Source of the DNA: Candidatus Hydrogenedentota bacterium
GTDB taxonomy: Bacteria > Hydrogenedentota > Hydrogenedentia > Hydrogenedentales > SLHB01
Length of the DNA: 5,235 nt
Assembly (NCBI GenBank): GCA_026387845.1
Contig: JAPLKX010000112.1
Location: 1 to 5,235, forward strand
Direction of reading: 5' to 3'
Below the pieces are notes generated by a model that made no database searches, was not told the DNA's origin, and saw only the letters and a program-made list of their open reading frames with translations. Position numbers and translations under genes: made by a program. This document shows, piece by piece, positions 1-4,610 of the stretch. Every line of letters starts with the position of its first letter. Positions within the stretch are counted from its first letter, which is position 1.

Positions 1-503
1 TGATTCTCTCGCCGTCCCTGCGGGTCCTCCTGAACCTGCCCACCGGTCTGACCGCCCTGGCTGGGGCGCTGCTCCTGGGCGGGATTGCCATCCCAACCAC
101 CGTCTCGATCGCCGAGGATGCCCTGGATGCTGTCCCGCACAGCTACCGCGAGGGGGCGCTGGCACTGGGTGCCACCAAGTGGCAGACCATCTGGCGGGTC
201 ACCCTTCCCGCCGCCCGGTCCGGCGTCCTGACTGCTCTGATGCTTGGAATTGGTCGCACCATTGGAGAGACGATGGCGGTGATGATGGTCACCGGCAACG
301 CCCCGGTGTTGGCGATCAAATTGACCTCCATCTTCTCACCCGTCCGTACCATGACTGCCACCATCGCCGCCGAAATGGGCGAGGTCACCTACGGCAGCCA
401 CCACTATCAGGCCTTGTTCTGGATCGGCATCCTGCTCTTGGCGGCTACGTTCGTGCTCAACCTGATCGCCCAGCGCGTTCTGCGAAATTATCAGAGGGCC
501 TGA
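1..503 (+). CDS. pstC: Phosphate ABC transporter permease PstC, C-terminal part (5' end outside window)
   Basis: Inner-membrane permease subunit of the high-affinity phosphate importer PstSCAB; it pairs with PstA to form the channel. The frame is open from base 3 to the TGA at 501-503, giving 166 residues, roughly the C-terminal half of a typical PstC. The fragment has a membrane segment (about visible residues 17-38), then the cytoplasmic EAA coupling loop (visible residues 49-71, YREGALALGATKW followed by LP), which docks onto PstB. After this comes the conserved GIGRTIGETMAVMMVTGN stretch typical of PstC, and a last hydrophobic helix at about 138-156 with a positively charged tail. PstA starts 3 nt after the stop, so the two are surely co-transcribed. 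The assignment to PstC rather than PstA rests on the GRTIGETMAVMMV signature and on its position before a clear pstA. No frameshift is seen. Confidence 0.95.
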   Translation, partial: ILSPSLRVLLNLPTGLTALAGALLLGGIAIPTTVSIAEDALDAVPHSYREGALALGATKWQTIWRVTLPAARSGVLTALMLGIGRTIGETMAVMMVTGNAPVLAIKLTSIFSPVRTMTATIAAEMGEVTYGSHHYQALFWIGILLLAATFVLNLIAQRVLRNYQRA

Positions 504-506
504 CCG

Positions 507-1358
507 ATGAAGAAACGCTACGTTGACCGGCTCGTCCGAGGGGCGATGCGCCTCGCCACCTACTTCGTTGTCGCCGTCATCGCGTATATCCTCATCGACA
601 TCATCGTCAACGGCCTGCCCGCGATTAGCTGGCAGTTCCTCACCGGCGTCCCGAGGCGCGGAGGCGCACAAGGCGGCATCTTCCCCGCCATCGTCGGGAC
701 CATCTACCTCGTCGCCGGCACAATTGTCGTCGCACTGCCTATCGGCATGGCGACCGCCGTGTACCTGAGCGAGTACGCCCGCCAGGGAAGGTTCACACGC
801 ACCGTCCGGCTGGCCATCATCACGCTGGCCGGCGTGCCGTCGATTGTATTCGGCCTGTTCGGCCTGGGTGTTTTCGTACTGTTTTTCGGGTTTGGCGCGA
901 GCATCCTGGCGGGCAGCCTGACTCTCGCCTGCATGGTGTTGCCCATCATTGTGGTCGCCAGTGAAGAGGCCCTCCGCGCCATCCCACAGTACTTGCGCGA
1001 AGGCAGCCTCGCACTCGGCGCAGGCAAATGGCAGACCATCCAGAAAAACGTCCTGCCGTACGCCATCCCCGGAATGATAACCGGCAGTGTACTCAGCATC
1101 GGCCGGGCCGCCGGAGAGACCGCCCCAATCCTGTTTACCGTCGCGGCGTTCTACTTGCCCAATCTGCCCAGGTCAGTCTTTGACCAGGTCATGGTCCTGC
1201 CCTACCACCTGTACGTCCTCGCCACCCAGCATCCCGCCGCGGAACAGGTCCGCCCTATGCAGTATGGGACCGCCCTCGTCCTGGTTACGCTGGTACTCAG
1301 CGTTAACCTGGGCGCCATCCTCCTGCGCATCCATTTCAGGAGGAAGTACCGATGGTAG
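507..1358 (+). CDS. pstA: Phosphate ABC transporter permease PstA
   Basis: Second permease of the Pst phosphate importer, in the inner membrane. The 283-residue length is normal for PstA. Hydrophobic segments lie at about residues 17-35, 61-85, 100-126, 131-151, 186-205 and 254-275, giving the six-helix pattern expected. The family signature GVPSIVFGLFGLG is at 109-121. The EAA coupling loop for PstB is at 163-186 (LREGSLALGAGKWQ then VLPYA), and RAAGETAPILFT is at 200-211. The ATG at 507 is 3 nt after the pstC stop and is preceded by an AGAGGG ribosome-binding sequence at 493-498. The end overlaps pstB by 7 nt, consistent with translational coupling. The resemblance between its EAA loop and that of PstC reflects the normal paralogy of the two permeases. 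Confidence 0.97.
   Translation: MKKRYVDRLVRGAMRLATYFVVAVIAYILIDIIVNGLPAISWQFLTGVPRRGGAQGGIFPAIVGTIYLVAGTIVVALPIGMATAVYLSEYARQGRFTRTVRLAIITLAGVPSIVFGLFGLGVFVLFFGFGASILAGSLTLACMVLPIIVVASEEALRAIPQYLREGSLALGAGKWQTIQKNVLPYAIPGMITGSVLSIGRAAGETAPILFTVAAFYLPNLPRSVFDQVMVLPYHLYVLATQHPAAEQVRPMQYGTALVLVTLVLSVNLGAILLRIHFRRKYRW
1338..1343 (+). promoter_or_regulatory. Ribosome-binding site of pstB inside the pstA coding region
   Basis: AGGAGG lies 8 nt before the ATG at 1352, within the codons for the C-terminal part of PstA. It fixes the pstB start and the 7-nt overlap with pstA. Confidence 0.8.
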
Positions 1359-2119
1359 AAGGTTTCAAGCCGAAAATACGGACTGTCGATGTCGACTTTT
1401 TCTATGGCAAGGTTCAGGCCCTGTTCAAGATCAGCCTGGAAATCCCTGAAAAACAGGTCACGGCCCTGATCGGCCCGTCCGGGTGTGGAAAGTCCACATT
1501 TTTGCGCACACTCAACCGGATGAACGACATCATCGACGGCACTCGGCTCGAGGGCAAGGTCACCATCGACGGCCAGGACATCTACGCCCCCGGCACCGAC
1601 GTGGTCACGCTGCGGCGGCGGGTCGGTATGGTGTTCCAGAAATCCAATCCATTCCCAAAATCCGTCTTCGACAACGTCGCGTACGGCCCCCGCATCTTTG
1701 GAATGAAAGACCGGCGGCGGCTTGGCGAGATTGTCGAGCGCAGCCTCGAACGCGCCGGCCTCTGGCTCGAGGTAAAAGACCGGCTGAGGCACAACGCGAT
1801 GCAGCTTTCAGGCGGCCAGCAGCAGCGGCTCTGCATTGCGCGCGCGCTCGCCGTGGATCCCGACATCATCCTCATGGATGAGCCCGCCTCCGCCCTCGAT
1901 CCGCTCTCCACCTCGAGAATCGAAGACCTGATCAGCGAGTTGCGCCGGAACTATACGATCGTTATCGTCACCCATAACATGCAACAGGCCGCCCGCGTCT
2001 CCGATTACACCGCCTTCTTTTACGAAGGCCGCCTGATCGAGTTCGACCAGACCGAACAACTGTTCACCAGGCCGACCGAAAAGAGAACCGAGGATTACAT
2101 CACCGGCCGGTTCGGATAG
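1352..2119 (+). CDS. pstB: Phosphate ABC transporter ATP-binding protein PstB
   Basis: Cytoplasmic ATPase that energises phosphate uptake through PstC/PstA. It is a complete 255-residue protein, normal for PstB, with every nucleotide-binding motif intact: Walker A GPSGCGKST at 41-49, Q-loop Gln96 in VGMVFQKSNPFP, signature LSGGQQQR at 152-159, Walker B IILMDE at 172-177, D-loop SALD at 180-183, and switch His208 in VTHNMQQAARVSD. The PstB-specific C-terminal ending EDYITGRFG is present. The ATG at 1352 lies inside the last codons of pstA. It has a strong AGGAGG at 1338-1343, 8 nt away, so the start is well supported and independent initiation is possible despite the overlap. Confidence 0.98.
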   Translation: MVEGFKPKIRTVDVDFFYGKVQALFKISLEIPEKQVTALIGPSGCGKSTFLRTLNRMNDIIDGTRLEGKVTIDGQDIYAPGTDVVTLRRRVGMVFQKSNPFPKSVFDNVAYGPRIFGMKDRRRLGEIVERSLERAGLWLEVKDRLRHNAMQLSGGQQQRLCIARALAVDPDIILMDEPASALDPLSTSRIEDLISELRRNYTIVIVTHNMQQAARVSDYTAFFYEGRLIEFDQTEQLFTRPTEKRTEDYITGRFG

Positions 2120-2130
2120 GAAAGATAAAA

Positions 2131-2811
2131 ATGACGCTTCATTTTCAGCGGGAAATCGAACGGCTCAAAACTGATTTGCTGTCACTGAGCGCGCTCGTCG
2201 AAGACACGCTCCATCGCGCCATCACCTCCCTTCGCGAAAGAGACGGCGCACTCGCACGCATCATCATTGACACCGACCCCGACATCGACCAGCGAGAAGT
2301 CGATATCGAGGAGGAATGCCAGAAAATACTCGCCCTGCATCAGCCCGTCGCGCACGACCTGCGGTTCCTGATCGCCTGCCTCAAGATCAATGCCGAACTC
2401 GAACGCATTGGCGACGCCGCCGTCAACATCGCCGAGCGCGTCGTATTTCTCGTCACTCAAGAACCGATAGAAGTCCCCTTTGACTATATGGGCATGGCGA
2501 AAAAAGCCGAAACCATGCTCCGGAACAGCCTTGATGCCCTCGTGAACCTGAATGTCAATCTCGCTTACGAGGTTATCGACGCGGATGACGAAGTCGACGC
2601 ATTCAACCGCGAAGCCTACGTGCAAATCGAAAACTGCATCCAGAAAAACCCAACCCTCGCCAGCAGCTACACCCATCTTCTTGGCATCTCGCGCCACATC
2701 GAGCGGATCGGCGACCACGCCACCAACATCGCCGAGGACGTCGTCTACCTCATCGAAGGCGCCATCATCCGCCACCGTACCGAAGAATACAGGCCCGCCA
2801 ACCACCAGTAA
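2131..2811 (+). CDS. phoU: Phosphate signalling/transport modulator PhoU
   Basis: Cytoplasmic helical protein that damps Pst transport and conveys phosphate sufficiency to the PhoR-PhoB type two-component system. The 226-residue length is normal. It shows the two-fold PhoU repeat. Each half holds a three-helix bundle and the metal-site motif E-R-I-G-D: residues 91-95 (followed by AAVNIAERVVFL) and 191-195 (followed by HATNIAEDVVYLIEG). The N-terminal half also has the conserved DxDID and LRFL stretches at 49-53 and 77-80. The ATG at 2131 is 11 nt after pstB; an AGGAAAG ribosome-binding sequence at 2118-2124 overlaps the pstB stop. It is the last gene of the operon: no phoB or phoR follows, so the sensor pair must be encoded elsewhere or upstream. 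Confidence 0.97.
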   Translation: MTLHFQREIERLKTDLLSLSALVEDTLHRAITSLRERDGALARIIIDTDPDIDQREVDIEEECQKILALHQPVAHDLRFLIACLKINAELERIGDAAVNIAERVVFLVTQEPIEVPFDYMGMAKKAETMLRNSLDALVNLNVNLAYEVIDADDEVDAFNREAYVQIENCIQKNPTLASSYTHLLGISRHIERIGDHATNIAEDVVYLIEGAIIRHRTEEYRPANHQ

Positions 2812-2813
2812 GC

Positions 2814-2838
2814 AAAAAAAGGCACTGCCTCGCTTTTT
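2814..2838. terminator. Candidate bidirectional intrinsic terminator after phoU
   Basis: An A7 run (2814-2820), a short stem AGGC/GCCT (2820-2823 with 2827-2830, loop ACT) and a T5 run (2834-2838) follow the phoU stop directly. On the - strand the hairpin runs straight into T residues, so it could also stop transcription from the convergent gene. The stem is only 4 bp, extendable by A-T pairing across a small internal loop, so the call is tentative. Confidence 0.35.
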
Positions 2839-2888
2839 CCGGCCCGTAGGCGGTTGCTGGATTTACCAAGTCCTACCCTGATGCCGAG

Positions 2889-2913
2889 TGTAGGTCCGAA
2901 TTCCGATTCGGAC
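2889..2913 (+). repeat. REP-like hairpin unit A (TGTAG + 8-bp stem)
   Basis: The unit begins TGTAG, immediately followed by a perfect 8-bp stem: GTCCGAAT at 2894-2901 pairs with ATTCGGAC at 2906-2913, with loop TCCG. A GTAG tetranucleotide next to the foot of a small hairpin is the known layout of bacterial REP elements mobilised by RAYT/TnpA-REP (IS200/IS605-like Y1) proteins. Unit B, in the opposite orientation, matches it at 20 of 25 positions. No transposase is in the window. Confidence 0.6.
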
Positions 2914-2931
2914 TGGATGCGCCACCCGACC

Positions 2932-2956
2932 GTCCCATTCGGAGATAGGACCTACA
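2932..2956 (-). repeat. REP-like hairpin unit B, inverted partner of unit A
   Basis: Read on the - strand it starts with the same nine bases as unit A (TGTAGGTCC) and shares the loop TCCG. The stem is kept although several bases differ: one pair is reversed from A-T to T-A, one changes from G-C to a T-G wobble, and the innermost pair is lost (C opposite A). With unit A, 18 bp away, it makes a head-to-head pair like a BIME. The two TGTAGGTCC ends also form a perfect 9-bp outer inverted repeat (2889-2897 with 2948-2956). Confidence 0.55.
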
Positions 2957-2957
2957 T

Positions 2958-3008
2958 GTTTGGCAGTTTTCATCCTTTACGGGTAAGGCAAAGCCTCATG
3001 CCAAACTG
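2958..3008. repeat. Nested inverted repeat with alternative stems
   Basis: GTTTGGCA at 2958-2965 is perfectly complementary to TGCCAAAC at 2999-3006. A competing outer stem pairs CAGTTT at 2964-2969 with AAACTG at 3003-3008. Inside are two mutually exclusive small hairpins: CCTT/AAGG (2974-2977 with 2985-2988) and AGGC-AAA-GCCT (2986-2996). It lies between two convergent genes, so it may act in 3'-end formation or be a further dispersed palindrome. No T-run follows, so it is not a classical intrinsic terminator. Confidence 0.5.
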
Positions 3009-3020
3009 TCCCCGCTTTTT

Positions 3021-3065
3021 CGTCCACCACGTCCACTACGTCCACAGCGTCCACTATGTCCACCA
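3021..3065. repeat. Five tandem 9-bp units (consensus CGTCCACTA)
   Basis: Five consecutive 9-bp units: CGTCCACCA, CGTCCACTA, CGTCCACAG, CGTCCACTA and TGTCCACCA. All share GTCCAC, and the variation sits in the last three bases plus the first base of unit five. The period is a multiple of three, so an open frame crosses it on the + strand, but there is no credible gene around it. It lies about 50 bp downstream of the stop of the - strand gene. Confidence 0.85.
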
Positions 3066-3113
3066 AAGCCACAATCAAAAGTTTGCAACCCGAAGCCCAA
3101 ATCGCGCCGCCGC

Positions 3114-4010
3114 TTATTTCCCGGCAATAATAAGATCCACACGCTCGGACAGGTCGCGCAGGTACGCTTCATCGCCACCCGACAACTCCGGCGTCACGTA
3201 ACCCTCATAACCTACTTCCGCCAGGGCCGCGCGGACTTCCGGCCAGTTCACGTCGCCTTCACGCAGGTTCTTCCACTCGTACCCTTTGGATTTGAAGTCT
3301 TTGAGATGGATCTTAACGATCCGCTTGCCCAGCGTGCGGATCCAGTCCTGCGGATAGCCGAAGATGACCACGTTGCCCACGTCAAAATAGGCCTGCAGCC
3401 ACGGATTGTTGAACTCATCCACGTACCGGGCGAACTCGATCGGGCTCAACAGGAACTTGTTCCACACATTCTCCACGGCCACGATCACCTTGAGTTCCTC
3501 CGCCAGCGGCAGCACCTTCTTAATGTTTGCCTGCGACCGCTCGTACGCCTCCACGTAACGAACCCGATCGGTCACCACCGCCGGAACCAACAGCATCACC
3601 GTCGCCCCCATCGCCTTCGTGCTTCTAAGCCCCGCCTCGATGGACTTCAGCCCTTTCTCGACCACCGCCTCGTTTGGGTCAGACATCGGCGCGTTCCAAC
3701 CCCCGTACGACACCGAATGGATCTCCACCCCCGCCGCACGCGCCGCCTCACCCAGTTTCGCCGACGCCTCCAGATCGTCCAGCGGATACGCCTCGATCCC
3801 TTCAAACCCGCATTTCTTCGCCAGCGCAAACTTCTCCGAGTCCGGCAGGTTCTTTCCAAGCATGTTGATCTGGATGGCCTTTTTCAGGCCACCCTGCTGC
3901 GCGCTCGCCGTCGAAAAAGTTCCCGCAACCGGCCCCGCTACGCCCGCTACCAGGGTGGCCGCGGCCGTTCGCCTCAAAAAATCGCGACGCCCAAACTGTG
4001 CTGTGTTCAT
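3114..4010 (-). CDS. Tat-exported sugar phosphate isomerase/epimerase-like TIM-barrel protein
   Basis: Predicted member of the xylose-isomerase-like / AP-endonuclease-2 TIM-barrel superfamily, which includes sugar epimerases and hydroxypyruvate-isomerase-like proteins. The substrate cannot be told from sequence. The 298-residue product begins with a twin-arginine signal (GRRDFLRR at 7-14, an Ala/Val/Gly-rich stretch to about 32, likely cleavage ASA|QQ after residue 37), so it should act in the periplasm. Barrel landmarks with probable metal or catalytic side chains are Glu73 (GFEGIEAY), His98 (EIHSVSYGG), Glu180 (VAVENVWNKF), Asp210 (AYFDVGN), His235 (VKIHLKDFK) and Glu275 (YVTPEL). The chosen ATG (4008-4010) places the RR motif at residues 8-9 and has an AGGA ribosome-binding site 6 nt upstream. 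The longer in-frame start at 4079 would put 23 extra Arg-rich residues before the signal and is rejected. It is monocistronic here. Confidence 0.88.
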   Translation of the reverse strand: MNTAQFGRRDFLRRTAAATLVAGVAGPVAGTFSTASAQQGGLKKAIQINMLGKNLPDSEKFALAKKCGFEGIEAYPLDDLEASAKLGEAARAAGVEIHSVSYGGWNAPMSDPNEAVVEKGLKSIEAGLRSTKAMGATVMLLVPAVVTDRVRYVEAYERSQANIKKVLPLAEELKVIVAVENVWNKFLLSPIEFARYVDEFNNPWLQAYFDVGNVVIFGYPQDWIRTLGKRIVKIHLKDFKSKGYEWKNLREGDVNWPEVRAALAEVGYEGYVTPELSGGDEAYLRDLSERVDLIIAGK

Positions 4011-4027
4011 GGGTGATCCTCTCGGTT

Positions 4028-4060
4028 TGCGCCGGCCTGTCCCGTGTTCCCGCCGGCGCA
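4028..4060 (-). promoter_or_regulatory. Perfect 9-bp GC-rich hairpin in the leader of the Tat isomerase gene
   Basis: TGCGCCGGC at 4028-4036 is perfectly complementary to GCCGGCGCA at 4052-4060, with a 15-nt loop. On the transcript the stem ends 7 nt before the AGGA ribosome-binding sequence (4017-4020) and 17 nt before the start codon. It may stabilise the message or modulate translation. The structure is certain, the role is inferred. Confidence 0.5.
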
Positions 4061-4068
4061 CACACCAT

Positions 4069-4098
4069 AGCCTACGCACTTTCCCGGGTTCCCGTCAA
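4069..4098 (-). promoter_or_regulatory. Weak sigma70-like promoter candidate for the Tat isomerase gene
   Basis: On the - strand TTGACG (4098-4093, five of six matches to the -35 consensus) is followed after 18 nt by TAGGCT (4074-4069, three of six matches to the -10 consensus). Transcription from here would begin almost at the leader hairpin at 4060-4028. The -10 match is poor. Confidence 0.3.
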
Positions 4099-4141
4099 CA
4101 TCGCGAACCGAAACGCCCACTAATAACCCCTCTTGCTGTCC

Positions 4142-4173
4142 GTAGGCGCGGTCGTCTCGCCCGCGCCGTCCAG
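4142..4173 (-). repeat. GC-rich hairpin element, copy 1 (inverted orientation)
   Basis: Its reverse complement matches copy 2 at 4344-4376 along its whole 32 nt, apart from one extra A in copy 2. It folds by itself: GGCGCGG at 4145-4151 pairs with CCGCGCC at 4161-4167 around a 9-nt loop. It looks like a dispersed intergenic palindrome or one end of a small mobile unit. No transposase is near. Confidence 0.75.
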
Positions 4174-4343
4174 CAAACACAGCTCACATGAAAGCCACTG
4201 CCCCCACCCTAAACTAAAAACTTCGATGACGCCGTCAACGCCCCAAGCTATTCTCTAGACCTCAAGCGGCCCGATCTTAAGAGCCTTTCGTTGTTCCGCT
4301 CGACCCTTGGCCGGAGCCTGTGTCGTTGATAAGAGCCAGCGGT

Positions 4344-4376
4344 CTGGACGGCGCGGGCGAGACGACCGACGCCTAC
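4344..4376 (+). repeat. GC-rich hairpin element, copy 2 (direct orientation)
   Basis: It starts CTGGACGGCGCGGGCGAGAC and equals the reverse complement of copy 1 except for one inserted A near its 3' side. The A makes a bulge in the otherwise conserved 7-bp stem (GGCGCGG pairing with CCG and CGCC across the bulge). The two copies bracket 170 bp (4174-4343) in which no coding sequence or terminator is recognised. Confidence 0.75.
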
Positions 4377-4542
4377 AGTGGTCGAGCGGGGAATGATGTT
4401 CCGCGTGAACATTGTTTTTCACTCATGGCGCAAACCATGGATGGGCGCGCCTCGCGCTTGGCAGGAGGCAAGGGGGAGCGGCTCTTCTGCGATGCCTGGC
4501 GGCACCGTTCACGGTAAGCTCAAACGCAATCTTGGACAACTG

Positions 4543-4596
4543 GTGAGGCCGATTCTCTTGGTGTTGCAGTCCGTGCGCCAGCCTTTGCGGCCTCAC
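4543..4596 (+). promoter_or_regulatory. 8-bp inverted repeat flush against the ribosome-binding site of the cupredoxin gene
   Basis: GTGAGGCC at 4543-4550 is perfectly complementary to GGCCTCAC at 4589-4596, enclosing 38 nt. The 3' arm ends one base before the AGGGAGGAG Shine-Dalgarno sequence at 4598-4605. This places a structured element immediately before the translation start, a position where it could shape initiation. The function is unproven. Confidence 0.4.
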
Positions 4597-4597
4597 A

Positions 4598-4605
4598 GGG
4601 AGGAG
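4598..4605 (+). promoter_or_regulatory. Strong ribosome-binding site deciding the start at 4611
   Basis: GGGAGGAG lies 5 nt before the ATG at 4611 (7 nt from the GGAGG core). Together with the signal peptide that begins at this codon it fixes the start of the partial gene. Confidence 0.85.
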
Positions 4606-4610
4606 AAAAA

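Larger units (their letters stand above)
4011..4610. other. 600-bp divergent intergenic region without a convincing gene
   Basis: This gap separates two divergently transcribed genes and holds the leader hairpin and promoter candidate of the left gene, the two inverted hairpin copies, and the leader of the right gene. Short open frames at 4320-4517 and 4378-4614 overlap each other, lack the strong C/G third-position preference of the neighbouring real genes, and resemble nothing recognised. Between 4377 and 4540 there are only short stems: ATGTTC/GAACAT at 4396-4412 followed by TGTTTTTC, which is a weak terminator look-alike, and CATGG/CCATG at 4424-4439. No known riboswitch core, tRNA or rRNA is recognised. 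Confidence 0.6.

Noticed and set aside
2182..2805. 207-residue antisense reading frame across phoU
   Set aside because: It is a mirror of the strongly biased codon use of phoU, with no ribosome-binding site or known domain.
3021..3065. CRISPR array
   Set aside because: The units are 9 bp and directly tandem without unique spacers, and no cas gene is present.
2854..3201. + strand reading frame with a VHHVHYVHSVHYVH repeat
   Set aside because: The repeat is just the translation of the 9-bp tandem array. The frame crosses hairpin repeats and runs into the opposite gene.
3306..4016. 236-residue + strand reading frame opposite the isomerase gene
   Set aside because: It is low-complexity, rich in Arg, His and Pro, and lies antisense to a clear conserved gene, so it is a shadow frame.
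4011..4079. N-terminal extension of the - strand isomerase to a start at 4079
   Set aside because: It adds 23 Arg-rich residues before the Tat signal and runs through the leader hairpin. The ATG at 4010 has a ribosome-binding site and places the twin arginines near the N-terminus.
4193..4200. GCCACTG resembling part of a cobalamin riboswitch
   Set aside because: The other conserved B12-riboswitch boxes are missing around it, so the match is accidental.
4396..4420. Intrinsic terminator ATGTTC/GAACAT followed by TGTTTTTC
   Set aside because: The stem is short and AT-rich, and no gene or transcript upstream would need it. It is mentioned only as a look-alike.
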